Of a DNA stretch of 64,000 bases, positions 27,486-37,015 are shown one piece after another. The notes below the pieces were generated by a model. The model searched no databases and was not told where the DNA came from. It worked only from the letters and a program-made list of their open reading frames with translations. The translations under genes and the position numbers were made by a program. The stretch spans positions 4,898,001 through 4,962,000 of the forward strand of contig OZ244625.1 of NCBI GenBank assembly GCA_965218555.1. Reading direction: 5' to 3'. Position 1 is the first letter of the stretch. Each line of letters begins with the position of its first letter. The DNA comes from JAPPLB01 sp965218555 (GTDB taxonomy: Bacteria; Acidobacteriota; Terriglobia; Bryobacterales; UBA6623).

Positions 27486-30400
27486 ATGACTATATTCTCA
27501 GCTTTACGGAACCGGCGTTCTCTTATCTCTTCCATTCGGCGCTCTGTACAGCAACGGAGAACCGTTCTGGCGCTACTGCTGGCCGGAGGCGTCCTGGCGC
27601 AAGCCCAGACCAACACCGGCAACATCCGCGGCCATGTGTACGACGAAACGGGAGCGATCGTCCCAGACACAAAAGTGACGGCCGTCGAGCAGGGCCGCGG
27701 CACGAGGCGGCAGACAAGCACGTCGGCTGCCGGTGAATATTTCCTCAGTCATCTCGATCCCGGCCTGTACACGCTACGCTTCGAGGCGGAGGCTTTTGCT
27801 CCGTATCTCGTTGAAGATTTCGAGGTGCGCACCGGAGAAACGGAGTCATTTTCCCCCCAGCTTGTAGTGGCCGTGGCCGAGGAGCAAATCATCATCTCGG
27901 AGGAATCAGACCGGTCGGCCATCGAGCCCGATAGAACCCAGCAGTCCGATCATATCGATTTCGTTCGCATCCAGAATCTTCCCATCAACCGCCGCGATTA
28001 CCTCTCCCTGGCGCTGCTGACACCAGGCGTCGTAGACGTGAACTACGTCGCCAACGCGACGGACCGTCGAATCGTTCCGACTCCGAGTTCCGGTCTCGGC
28101 ATCGGCGGCACGAACGGACGCGGCAACACCTTCATGATCGATGGAGTGGCCAACGTTCTCAACACTGGCAGCGTGCGCTCCGCAATCAGCCAAGAGTCGG
28201 TCCATGAGTTCCAGGTCAACCGGAACTCTTTCTCAACGGAACAGGGCGGTGCTCCCGGCGGCACGGTCAACATCGTCACGAAGAGCGGCACGAACGAGTT
28301 GCACGGGTCTCTGTTCGGCCTGTTACGCAACCGCCGGTTCCAGGCCCGAAACTACTTCGATCCGGGCAAAGGGGCCTACACGAGAGCGCAGAGCGGCGCC
28401 TCTGCCGGAGGTCCGATCAAACGGAACAAGACTTTCCTATTCGGCGCGTACGAACGCTTGGACCGACACGAGACGCTGATCGTGCCGCTGCTTTCCGACA
28501 GATCGTTCCTGACCTCTCTTACGGACTCGCAGCAAGCTCTGGTCGACGTTCTCAGCGTTGCAGCGCCAGTGCCGTTCCGTCCTCTGGTGGGCCAGCTCGC
28601 CGGGGCGCTCATTCCAGCCAACCACCCCGGCGTCGTGGATCTCTTCGAGAAGAACAGCGGGGTTTTTCCGTTTGCGGAGCAGCGGCAACAAGTGGTCGCT
28701 CGCTTCGATCACACTCTGCGGGACGGACACAACATTTTCCTGCGTGCGAACGCGACATGGCAGGACAACCAGAACACGGCATTCGGCGCGCTGACGGCAC
28801 TGAACCGCGGACACAATTCCGAGGTTAACGACTTTTCGATGGCTTTCGGAGATACGTACGTGATCAGTCCCCAATGGGTCAGCGAGACGCGCGTCGGCTT
28901 CGGATACCACGACTTCGGCTCCTATCCGACCGATCCGTACGGTCCGTCGATCGACATCAATGGATTTGGAAATTTCGGCCGGGATTTGATTCTCCCTGCG
29001 CGCATATTAGAGCGCGTCTACCAAGCGCGTCAGAATTTCATGCGTATTACCGGCCGCCAGACACTCAAGTTCGGAGCCGACTTCAACCCGGCTCGGGATT
29101 GGGTGCGGTCGGAAACATTCTTCAGCGGCCGATTCATTTTCGCCGAGGCGATACCCCTTTCCGGTGTGATCGACAGCGCAGCCGGTCCGGGAACTTCGCA
29201 ACTGCTCAAGGGCTTGCTAGCGGCAGTCGGCTCGAGTCAACTGGCGGGCGCGGTGGACGAGCCCATATCGTCTCTCCAGGCATTCGCATTAGGGCTTCCG
29301 GCGGTTTACCAACAGGGTTTCGGCGACCCTTATTGGCTGGGTTGGGCAAACCGCTACAACTTCTTCGTGGAGGACGCGATCAACGTCACGTCGAATTTTC
29401 TGCTGACCCTGGGCCTTCGCCACGAATTAGAGTTGAAGACAAGATTTCCGCGCGACTACAACAACTTCGGTCCGCGGGCGGGATTTGCCTGGAGTCCGGA
29501 CACAAAGACGGTCGTTCGAGGGGCCTTCGGAATCTTCCACTCTCGAATCGACGGCCAGACCGCGTACGTCAATGACCTCCTCGGCGACAAGCAGCAGATC
29601 TATCAGGTTTTCATCCCCTTGACCGGAGCGCCGGGCATCCAAAGCGCCCTCACCGGTGGTCCGCTGACCTCCGCCGAGATCTACCAAACCCTGCAAGCGA
29701 GGGGGGTACTCGGCCAGAGGGGCATCACACCCGCGGACTTGGCGATCCACGGCATTGACCCCGGTCCCGGCTATCCGTTGCGAATCGGATTCCGCCTTGC
29801 CCAGGACACGGTGAATCCCTATTCGCAGCAGGGCAGCTTTGAAATCCAGCGCCAGATCGGCAGCTACGCCCTGTCGGCAGGTTACAACTACAACCGGGGC
29901 ATCCATCTCATACGGCCCCTCGACCTCAACATCTACCAAGCCGGCACCAACGAAGCCGGAAGACCCATCGTGGGCTTCCACAACCCTCTCATCCTGCAAG
30001 ACAACGTCTACGGCAGTTGGGGCAGATCGTACTATCACGCCATGATCGTGCAGCTCAAGAAACGGTTCTCGAGGGGATTCACGATTTCCGCACACCACAC
30101 CTGGAGCAAGCACATCGACGAGAACACCGACTACAATTCGTCCTACGAACCCCACTTGCAGTGGGACGCCCGCAACGAGTTGGCGCTCTCCCATTTTCAC
30201 CGCAGCCACCGATTCGTCGCACACGCCGTGACACAATCTCCCTTGAAAGCGGGCAAGGGCCGCGGGTTCGGGCACAATCTGCTAGCTGACTTCACGCTTT
30301 CCGGGATCATCATTGCGCGTTCGGGTGCGCCATTCAACCTGAACGCCGGCTTCGACACGATCGGCGATCGTCACAACGACACCCACCGCCCGTGGGGGCT

Positions 30401-30683
30401 CGGCCGCAATGTCGGGAGGGGGCCAAGCTTCTTCGGAATCGACATGAGACTAGCGCGGTCGTTCTCTCTTACGGAAAGTTTGAGCCTGCAGGCCATCGGC
30501 GAGGCGTTCAACATTCTGAACAAAACGAACTTCAGAGGGGTGAACGGCGTGGTCGGGAACGCCTCGATCGAAGACCTGCCCGCCCAATTAGTCGGCCGGC
30601 GGGGACCGGTCACGGAACCCTTTTCGTTCGCGTCAGCCTTCGATCCGCGGCAATTCCAGTTTTCGCTGCGCCTCAATTTCTAA
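27486..30683 (+). CDS. Oar-like TonB-dependent receptor with carboxypeptidase-regulatory domain
   Basis: A 1065-residue outer-membrane protein with a signal sequence (TVLALLLAGGVLAQAQ). A carboxypeptidase-regulatory-like beta-sandwich follows (NIRGHVYDETGAIVPDTKV to GLYTLRFEAEAF), then the plug (NLPINRRDYLSLALLTPGV, NTFMIDGVANVLNTGS, PGGTVNIVTKSGTNELHGS), then the barrel ending in FQFSLRLNF with a terminal Phe, as expected for BAM insertion. Acidobacteria carry many such receptors, presumed to import oligomers or metal complexes. The substrate is unknown. It is followed by a G+C-rich inverted repeat without a T-run and is convergent with the Mrp cluster. Confidence 0.92.
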   Translation: MTIFSALRNRRSLISSIRRSVQQRRTVLALLLAGGVLAQAQTNTGNIRGHVYDETGAIVPDTKVTAVEQGRGTRRQTSTSAAGEYFLSHLDPGLYTLRFEAEAFAPYLVEDFEVRTGETESFSPQLVVAVAEEQIIISEESDRSAIEPDRTQQSDHIDFVRIQNLPINRRDYLSLALLTPGVVDVNYVANATDRRIVPTPSSGLGIGGTNGRGNTFMIDGVANVLNTGSVRSAISQESVHEFQVNRNSFSTEQGGAPGGTVNIVTKSGTNELHGSLFGLLRNRRFQARNYFDPGKGAYTRAQSGASAGGPIKRNKTFLFGAYERLDRHETLIVPLLSDRSFLTSLTDSQQALVDVLSVAAPVPFRPLVGQLAGALIPANHPGVVDLFEKNSGVFPFAEQRQQVVARFDHTLRDGHNIFLRANATWQDNQNTAFGALTALNRGHNSEVNDFSMAFGDTYVISPQWVSETRVGFGYHDFGSYPTDPYGPSIDINGFGNFGRDLILPARILERVYQARQNFMRITGRQTLKFGADFNPARDWVRSETFFSGRFIFAEAIPLSGVIDSAAGPGTSQLLKGLLAAVGSSQLAGAVDEPISSLQAFALGLPAVYQQGFGDPYWLGWANRYNFFVEDAINVTSNFLLTLGLRHELELKTRFPRDYNNFGPRAGFAWSPDTKTVVRGAFGIFHSRIDGQTAYVNDLLGDKQQIYQVFIPLTGAPGIQSALTGGPLTSAEIYQTLQARGVLGQRGITPADLAIHGIDPGPGYPLRIGFRLAQDTVNPYSQQGSFEIQRQIGSYALSAGYNYNRGIHLIRPLDLNIYQAGTNEAGRPIVGFHNPLILQDNVYGSWGRSYYHAMIVQLKKRFSRGFTISAHHTWSKHIDENTDYNSSYEPHLQWDARNELALSHFHRSHRFVAHAVTQSPLKAGKGRGFGHNLLADFTLSGIIIARSGAPFNLNAGFDTIGDRHNDTHRPWGLGRNVGRGPSFFGIDMRLARSFSLTESLSLQAIGEAFNILNKTNFRGVNGVVGNASIEDLPAQLVGRRGPVTEPFSFASAFDPRQFQFSLRLNF

Positions 30684-30816
30684 GCGCAGCGGCGGAGGCG
30701 GTTCCGCTCCGAAGCGCACGGTGCGTTCGTGTTCGAGCGGTTGTGCGTGAAGATGGCGACCGGCCCGGGGATCTTCAACTGGGCGGACGACCGATTCCGG
30801 TGATTGCCGCCGGCGG

Positions 30817-32322
30817 TCAGTGCCGAAGCAGCGACACGTCGGCGGGGACAAAGTCCGCCGTCTGCTGCACAAGGCTGGTCACGCTGACATCCAGCAACTC
30901 CATCAGCGGGCCCGGATACACTCCCACTAAGAACACCATGATTACCAGGGGCACGAGGGTCGCCATCTCTCTCATGTCGAGATCGGGAAGAAGCTCGGCC
31001 GCCGGTGTTGACGCCTGACCCAGAACGACACGCTGCAGCATCCAAAGCATGTACGCCGCCGCCAGGACAATTCCGCCCATAGAGAGCAACACCCTTGGAA
31101 AGCTTGTATGAGAGGCGCCAACCAGCACCAGGAATTCGCCGATGAAATTCGCCGTTCCGGGCAAGCCGAAAGCCGCCACTGAGAAAACGGCCAGTAAGAC
31201 CGCAAAACGAGGCATTGGTTTGTGCAGGCCACCGTAGTCGCTGATCAAGCGGCTATGCGTCCGATCATACAATTGGCCCACAGCCAGGAACAGTGCGCCC
31301 GTCGTGATGCCGTGATTGAACATCTGCAGCACGGCGCCCTGGATGCCCTGACTGTTGAACGCGAAGATTCCGAGCGTCACAAAGCCCATGTGAGAAATCG
31401 AAGAGTACGCCACCAGCTTTTTGAGATCAGACTGAGCCAACGCCAGGCATCCGCCATACAGAATGGCCGCCACCGAGAACCACAGAATCACAGGAGCGAA
31501 GGTCGCTGACGCTTCCGGAAGAATGGGAAGACAGAACCGCAAGAACCCATAGCCGCCCATTTTCAACAGCACGCCGGCCAGGATGACGCTACCGGCTGTA
31601 GGGGCTTCCGAGTGGGCGTCCGGAAGCCACGAATGGAACGGGACCATGGGCAACTTGATGGCGAAACCCAAAAGGAGCGCAAGGAAAATCCAAAACTGGA
31701 CCTCCGAGGGAAATGTCTTTTCCGTCAAGGCCAAGATATCGAAGGTGCGTCCACCTTCCCAGTAAAGGCCGAGAATCCCTACCAACAGCAGCAGACTGCC
31801 CGTCAAGCTGTAGAGAACGAACTTGATGCCGGCGGCTACTCGCCCCGGTCCGCCCCAGAGAATGATCAGGAAATACATGGGAATCATCGTGACTTCCCAC
31901 AACATGAAGAAAAGGAATAGATCCAGAGCCGTAAAGACCACGATCATGGCGCCTTCCACCAAGAGGATCAGGCTCATAAAGGCCTTTACTTTGGTATCGA
32001 TCGACTTCCACGAGGCCAGCACACAGATCGGGGCCAGCAACGTCGTCAGCAGGACCAGGAGCACACTGATGCCGTCTACGCCCACCGCGTAGTGAATGTT
32101 GAAGGTGGGCATCCACTCCAAACGCTCGACGAACTGCATGCCTTGCTGCGAGGAATCGAAACCGGACCACAAAGCAAGGGAGAGTCCAAGGGTAACGACC
32201 GTGCTGGCGAGTGCGATGCGCCGAACCCATTGCTGGGTTCGCGCAAAGGCCAAAACGGCAATCCCTAGAAACGGAACGGCAATCAGCCAGCTAATCAGAT
32301 GATCGGTGAGAACAGCATTCAT
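30817..32322 (-). CDS. NuoM-like proton-translocating membrane subunit
   Basis: A 501-residue antiporter-like subunit of the complex I/Mrp superfamily (PF00361), closest in motifs to NuoM. It shows LDLFLFFMLWEVTMIPMYFLI with the key Glu, GFAIKLPMVPFHSWLPDAHSEAPTAGSVILAGVLLKMGGYG with the key Lys, and SDLKKLVAYSSISHMGFVTLG. About 14 membrane helices are expected. It is the last gene of the minus-strand cluster, 205 bases after the NuoL-like gene. In place of a respiratory complex I, the neighbours are Mrp and DabA genes, so it probably supplies an extra ion-translocating module to that complex. Confidence 0.9.
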   Translation of the reverse strand: MNAVLTDHLISWLIAVPFLGIAVLAFARTQQWVRRIALASTVVTLGLSLALWSGFDSSQQGMQFVERLEWMPTFNIHYAVGVDGISVLLVLLTTLLAPICVLASWKSIDTKVKAFMSLILLVEGAMIVVFTALDLFLFFMLWEVTMIPMYFLIILWGGPGRVAAGIKFVLYSLTGSLLLLVGILGLYWEGGRTFDILALTEKTFPSEVQFWIFLALLLGFAIKLPMVPFHSWLPDAHSEAPTAGSVILAGVLLKMGGYGFLRFCLPILPEASATFAPVILWFSVAAILYGGCLALAQSDLKKLVAYSSISHMGFVTLGIFAFNSQGIQGAVLQMFNHGITTGALFLAVGQLYDRTHSRLISDYGGLHKPMPRFAVLLAVFSVAAFGLPGTANFIGEFLVLVGASHTSFPRVLLSMGGIVLAAAYMLWMLQRVVLGQASTPAAELLPDLDMREMATLVPLVIMVFLVGVYPGPLMELLDVSVTSLVQQTADFVPADVSLLRH

Positions 32323-32527
32323 AGAAAATACTCCGGTTCACGCGCTTCAAACGATCGACTGCCCCGGCGGGACAAGCGCCGGCGCCAACTTCCAAGTCCG
32401 CGCGGGATCATTCCGGCAGGCTCAGCATAGCCGAGCCGCGGCCCTGCAGCAATGCCGTACCCGCGACGTTCACCCTGGACGATGCCCCCTTCAGCGAATC
32501 GAAAAACCGGCACCGCGCTACGTGGCC

Positions 32528-34699
32528 TCATAGCACCAACCAGTACAACAGACCGATAGCCAGCACCAACCAAACGACGGCGACTACCAGATTGTGCTGA
32601 AGCGTCCGCGGCTCGATCCTCCGCAGCACTCCGCCGGTCTCTTCGCTGAGACGCCCCAGTTGTTGCACGGCCCGATCCGTCGCGCGGAGATCAACTACTC
32701 TCCATAGCCAGCGCGACAGCGATACCCACGCACCGGCGCCTCGTCGGATCGTCCGTTCCACCGCTTGCAGTTCAATAGCCGTCCATAGCCACCCGGACAG
32801 GCGAAGCGACGATCTCGCAATACCTTGAACCAGACCTTCGAGGCTACGAGCGTCTACCGCTCTACCCAGCCACCGAGCAAAGCTTCGGGAAAAGCCGGCT
32901 ATGCTGCCAACCAAGCGATCAATTCCCCGAAGATCCACTTGACGCCACAACCACCCGGAAAATCGAATGGCAGGCTTGACGACACAAACATCGTAAATCT
33001 CGTCAACATACAGCTTGTTCAATAGCAACACATACACGGCGTTTGCCCACTCGCCACGTCCGACAGCCGCAAATCCGCGGCTCCGACGGAGGTACCAGGC
33101 AACACTCCAGCCTCCGACCGCAGCCAGAAACGGCGCCACAAGCCAAGGGGAGAAGCCCCCGGAGGACACAGGCAAGCCGCCCGGCTGCGCCCCAATCGCG
33201 GGCGCCAGGAAAGCCGTGAACCACGACCAAAGGAAAACAAGAAGACATCCCACCAAGGCCGTCAACAACCCCGTACCGAAGACATGCGCCGGGGAAAACA
33301 AACTTGGCCGAACGACGTCTGATCCCGGGCCCGCGGCGCCCGGACGTCCAAGACTCTGCTGAAACAGAGAGACGACCGCTCGAAAGGTGTACGCTCCCGT
33401 CAGAAACACGGTACCCAGAGCAATGACCCAGAACGCGATTCGCGCCGACGGCCAATGATGGGCGCTCCACATCTGCTCATAGGTCCCCGAGAAGAGCACG
33501 AGTGGTGGAATGCAAGCCAGCAGCAAAGTCCCAAACAACAGTGAAGGGGCGACCGGCGCAGTGGAGCCGTGCCCTTCTCCGCCTTCGGCGTGGCCGTGAG
33601 AGGTTGCCGACCGCAGGGCGTCGCCGGTCGAAAGAAACAGGAAGCCCTTGAGAAATCCATGAGCCAGAAGGTGAAAGATCGCCGCCACAAAAGCACCGAC
33701 GCCACAGGCAAAGATCATGAAGCCGATCTGGCTGATCGTGGAGTAGGCCAAGAGCCTTTTAATGTCCGACTGGGTGAGCGCAACCAAGCCTCCGAAAAGC
33801 GCGGTCACGGCGCCCACGGTTGCGATCACCGTCATGGCCGAGGGAGCGAGCATGACCAACGGACTGAGCCGCACCAGCAGAAAAGGTCCGGCATTGACCA
33901 TCGTGGCGGCATGAATCAGAGCCGACACCGGAGTCGGGGCTTCCATCGCGAAGGGGAGCCAAACGTGGAGAGGAAACTGGGCCGACTTGCCCAGTGCACC
34001 CGTCAACAAACAAAGCGTAATCAGCGTATTGCTTTCGACAATCCACTCGAAGCCGGTCCATGCCAACAGGTTGATGCCGCTGCCGCCCACGCTCGCAGCC
34101 GCCGCCAGAATTTCCTGAATGTCAAGCGTGTCATACGTGGCGAGAGTCAGGATGACGCCGAAGCCGAGTCCTACATCCGCGACAGCGTTAACCAAGAACG
34201 CCTTCGTGGCAGCTCTGCAGGCCGATTCTCGATGCGCCCAGTGCGAGATCAACAGGTACGAACAGATCCCCATAACTTCCCAGCACATATACGTGACGAG
34301 CAGATTGTTACTCATCACCAACATGACCATCGCGAAGGTAAAAAGCGCCATCACGGCGAAGAATCGCCTGTACCGCGGATCGCCGACCATGTAACGCACC
34401 GAATAAACATGAACGACGAAGCTGCCTGCGGTGACCAACAGCAGCAGCAGCACGGTTAGCTGGTCAACGTACAAATCGACGTCGACGGCCAGCGCACCGA
34501 CATCGACCAGCCGATAGATGGGGATGGAGATCGGTCCGCTCGCGGCGACACTGAAAAACGCGCCGATCGAAAGAGCCAGCGTCAAACCGACAGCAGGGAC
34601 GCCCACCTTGTGGCTCGACTCGCCCAGAGATTTGCCGCCGAGGGCAAGAATCAGGAACGCCAATAGAGGCAACAGCGGAATGAACAGGTAGATCGACAT
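32528..34699 (-). CDS. NuoL/MrpA-N-like (possibly DabB-like) subunit with C-terminal 27-residue repeats
   Basis: A 723-residue protein. Residues 1 to about 530 are the NuoL-like antiporter core: CWEVMGICSYLLISHWAHRE, GALGKSAQFPLHVWLP, EAPTPVSALIHAATMVNAG, and SDIKRLLAYSTISQIGFM. The MVNAGPFLLVRLSPL segment is intermediate between NuoL/MrpA (usually MVTAG or MVKAG) and DabB proteins (usually VNAGG). The C-terminal part, residues 580-687, is four consecutive 27-residue amphipathic repeats, then one last membrane helix. MrpA's own C-terminal portion is encoded separately at 37012-37542. The protein may be the proton-conducting partner of DabA, of the Mrp complex, or of both; this is inferred from position. 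Confidence 0.85.
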   Translation of the reverse strand: MSIYLFIPLLPLLAFLILALGGKSLGESSHKVGVPAVGLTLALSIGAFFSVAASGPISIPIYRLVDVGALAVDVDLYVDQLTVLLLLLVTAGSFVVHVYSVRYMVGDPRYRRFFAVMALFTFAMVMLVMSNNLLVTYMCWEVMGICSYLLISHWAHRESACRAATKAFLVNAVADVGLGFGVILTLATYDTLDIQEILAAAASVGGSGINLLAWTGFEWIVESNTLITLCLLTGALGKSAQFPLHVWLPFAMEAPTPVSALIHAATMVNAGPFLLVRLSPLVMLAPSAMTVIATVGAVTALFGGLVALTQSDIKRLLAYSTISQIGFMIFACGVGAFVAAIFHLLAHGFLKGFLFLSTGDALRSATSHGHAEGGEGHGSTAPVAPSLLFGTLLLACIPPLVLFSGTYEQMWSAHHWPSARIAFWVIALGTVFLTGAYTFRAVVSLFQQSLGRPGAAGPGSDVVRPSLFSPAHVFGTGLLTALVGCLLVFLWSWFTAFLAPAIGAQPGGLPVSSGGFSPWLVAPFLAAVGGWSVAWYLRRSRGFAAVGRGEWANAVYVLLLNKLYVDEIYDVCVVKPAIRFSGWLWRQVDLRGIDRLVGSIAGFSRSFARWLGRAVDARSLEGLVQGIARSSLRLSGWLWTAIELQAVERTIRRGAGAWVSLSRWLWRVVDLRATDRAVQQLGRLSEETGGVLRRIEPRTLQHNLVVAVVWLVLAIGLLYWLVL
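32639..32962 (-). repeat. Four 27-residue tandem repeats in the NuoL-like protein
   Basis: The repeats begin at residues 580, 607, 634 and 661, exactly 27 apart. Their opening segments are FSGWLWRQVDLRGIDRLV, FARWLGRAVDARSLEGLV, LSGWLWTAIELQAVERTI and LSRWLWRVVDLRATDRAV. The shared pattern is (F/L)-S-x-W-L-W-x-x-(V/I)-(D/E)-L-x-x-(I/V)-(D/E)-R, which is amphipathic as a helix. Confidence 0.9.
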
Positions 34700-34726
34700 G
34701 TTATTCCGTGAGACCCACTCGTTCCG

Positions 34727-36196
34727 TCATCGTCCAAGACCGCGCGTTGCGTCCAGCAACACGTTCACGACGCGATCGCTCCACAAGCCAAGACCCATGA
34801 TGGCGGCCGTCAGCGCCGCGATGCCGGTGCGGAATGATAACGGCGTTTCCACGTCCGGCGCCTGCGGCGACTTCCGAGCGCCCCGAAACAGTCTCTCCAA
34901 GACCCGGGCAAAATACGCCAGCGTAAGCAGAGTCGTAACGATGACAGCCGCGACAGCAAGATAATTGCGGCTCTCAACGGCGCTGAGAACGATATACCAC
35001 TTCCCAAAAAAGCCACCGGTGGGAGGAAGACCGACCATCGACAGGGCCGCGACGACGAATGCTCCCAGAACCCACGGACTTCCGATGTTCATACGGTCGA
35101 GATCATCGAGAGTCCGAGCTGCGTATTGATGAGCCAGGATGCCCGCCAGGATGAATAACGTGCACTGCATCACGGCGTCATTGACCAGGTAGAACAGACC
35201 GCCGGTCAACCCCGTGTGACTGCCCTGCCCCACTCCAATCAGCACCAGCCCGACATGAGCTATGCCGCCATAGGCGAACATCTTTTTGAGGTCCGTCTGG
35301 ATGAGCGCGAGCACGGCGCCGCCTACCGACGCGAGAACTCCCAGAGCCCATACCAGCGCGAAAATGTCAACGGGCTGCGCTGCCTCTCCCGCGCCAATGA
35401 CCCAAAACAGGATTCGCACCCACACCAGCAAAGCAACTTTCGTCAACAGGGCCGCAAGGATCGGTGAAGCCGTGTCCGGAGCGTCAGCATAGGCGTCGGG
35501 CAACCAGGCGTGCAGCGGCATCAGGGCCATCTTGATCCCAAGCCCGATAAACATGAAGATCAAGCCGCCGATGGCCGCTTTGGACTCCAGGAGACCGGGG
35601 GCTCTTTGCGCAAGGTCGGCGATGTTGAGCGTGCCGGTCACGGCGTAAAAGTAAGCCACGCCCAGCAGGTAGAAAGACGCGCCCAGCGAGCCCATGATGA
35701 GATAGCGAAAGGCCGACACCAACGCCCTTCCCCCGGGTACGGCTACCAAGGAGTAACCCGAAATCGCCACGATCTCGAGAAACACAAAAATGTTGAAAAG
35801 GTCTCCGGCGTAGATCACCCCCGCGAGGCCGGACACCAACAAGAGAACGATGGTGTAGTACGGGACCCTTCGTCCTTCCAGCGGACCCGTCGGCAAGGGG
35901 GAAGAATACAGCACACAAACCAGGGCCAGCAGGCTCGTGGCAGCCGCCATGATCGAGGCCACCTCATCCGCCACCCATTCAATACCGATCGGCGGCGCCC
36001 AGCCGCTAAAGGCATAGCGAATCTCACCTTGAGCCAGGACGGACCAGAGACTCATCAGGGCCACGACCGCCATGACGGAAAGAGCCGCCAGTGCGATAGG
36101 CCTGCAGCGCCGCTCGTCTCTGAGCCCTATCAGCGGCACACTGATAGCGGTGACAAACGGTATCAGGAACACTAATGCCGGAAGATGATAAGTCAT
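34727..36196 (-). CDS. mrpD: Mrp antiporter subunit D
   Basis: A 489-residue antiporter-type protein (PF00361) matching MrpD/MnhD: LFNIFVFLEIVAISGYSLVA with the conserved Glu, GLGIKMALMPLHAWLPDAYADAPDTASPILAALLTKVA with Lys residues, and TDLKKMFAYGGIAHVGLVLIG. It is one of the cation/proton-translocating modules. The start overlaps the mrpC stop by four bases (ATGA), and its own stop is followed after 27 bases by the NuoL-like gene. Confidence 0.9.
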   Translation of the reverse strand: MTYHLPALVFLIPFVTAISVPLIGLRDERRCRPIALAALSVMAVVALMSLWSVLAQGEIRYAFSGWAPPIGIEWVADEVASIMAAATSLLALVCVLYSSPLPTGPLEGRRVPYYTIVLLLVSGLAGVIYAGDLFNIFVFLEIVAISGYSLVAVPGGRALVSAFRYLIMGSLGASFYLLGVAYFYAVTGTLNIADLAQRAPGLLESKAAIGGLIFMFIGLGIKMALMPLHAWLPDAYADAPDTASPILAALLTKVALLVWVRILFWVIGAGEAAQPVDIFALVWALGVLASVGGAVLALIQTDLKKMFAYGGIAHVGLVLIGVGQGSHTGLTGGLFYLVNDAVMQCTLFILAGILAHQYAARTLDDLDRMNIGSPWVLGAFVVAALSMVGLPPTGGFFGKWYIVLSAVESRNYLAVAAVIVTTLLTLAYFARVLERLFRGARKSPQAPDVETPLSFRTGIAALTAAIMGLGLWSDRVVNVLLDATRGLGR

Positions 36197-36570
36197 TCCA
36201 GCCGCTTCAAGATTTCAGCCTCATGCAAGGAGCCGAACCGTCGATAGATAGCTGCGACCAACGCCAGAGAGACGCCCAGCGTGGCAACTTGAACCACAAT
36301 CGCGGTTAATGTCAGAACGTGAGGCAACGGATTCACATACATCTCCGGTCCGCCGGGACTCGCCTCAGAAATCAAGACAGGAACCGTCGCTCCTGATTTG
36401 GCGCTGGTTGTAACCAGGAAAAAGATGACGCTGGTCTGGACCAGGTACAGACCAATCAGCTTCTTGACGAGGTTATGATGCACAACGGTGATATACAAGC
36501 CCCACAGGAACAAGATCACGAAAGCGATAAAGTTCGGCCTGTACAGCCATGCCTGGATCAGTTCAACCAT
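36193..36570 (-). CDS. mrpC: Mrp antiporter subunit C (NuoK-like)
   Basis: 125 residues from the ATG at 36570; the longer frame to 36651 runs into mrpB coding sequence and is unlikely. The protein has three membrane helices with KKLIGLYLVQTSVIFFLVTTSAKSGA and PLPHVLTLTAIVVQVATLGVSLALV, the NuoK/MrpC signature. It probably conducts protons at the interface between MrpA/D-type modules. It overlaps mrpB by 8 bases and mrpD by 4. Confidence 0.9.
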   Translation of the reverse strand: MVELIQAWLYRPNFIAFVILFLWGLYITVVHHNLVKKLIGLYLVQTSVIFFLVTTSAKSGATVPVLISEASPGGPEMYVNPLPHVLTLTAIVVQVATLGVSLALVAAIYRRFGSLHEAEILKRLE

Positions 36571-37015
36571 TGGACACCTCGTCGCTACTGGCCGAATACA
36601 AACTGAAAACGATCGAAACCACGGCCACCGCAATATCGACCGCAACGCCAATCTGAGTCAGGATGATCCCAAAATGGCGCCGCATTGGATCGTCGAGGCC
36701 CGGTAGCTGCATGTTGGAGTAGTTCAGGAACTCGCCGCCGCCGATCAAACACACCCCCCCCACGCCCGCAAAGATGAGCAGGCCCAGGCCGTCTGATTTC
36801 AGCACCCTCTTCACCGCAGCCCCTGGTTGTCCCTCAGGGCCGAATATCAGGATGCCCGCGATGAGGCTCGCTCCCAACATGACCCCTCCGACGAAACCGC
36901 CGCCGGGGCCGTATTGGCCGAAGAACAGGACATACAGTCCGAAGAGCTGTACGAGAGGAATGAGAAACGCACCCGACCGCCTCACGATCATGCTGTCATG
37001 CGCCGACTGAATCAT
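36563..37015 (-). CDS. mrpB: Mrp antiporter subunit B (MnhB domain)
   Basis: 150 residues from the ATG at 37015; the open frame continues to 37408 but overlaps the upstream gene. It has four predicted helices and the MnhB pattern FGLYVLFFGQYGPGGGFVGG, LIAGILIFGPEG, GGEFLNYS, then HFGIILTQIGVAVDIAVAVVSI. The start overlaps the stop of the DUF4040-type gene by four bases. It is an essential structural subunit of Mrp complexes. Confidence 0.9.
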   Translation of the reverse strand: MIQSAHDSMIVRRSGAFLIPLVQLFGLYVLFFGQYGPGGGFVGGVMLGASLIAGILIFGPEGQPGAAVKRVLKSDGLGLLIFAGVGGVCLIGGGEFLNYSNMQLPGLDDPMRRHFGIILTQIGVAVDIAVAVVSIVFSLYSASSDEVSNG

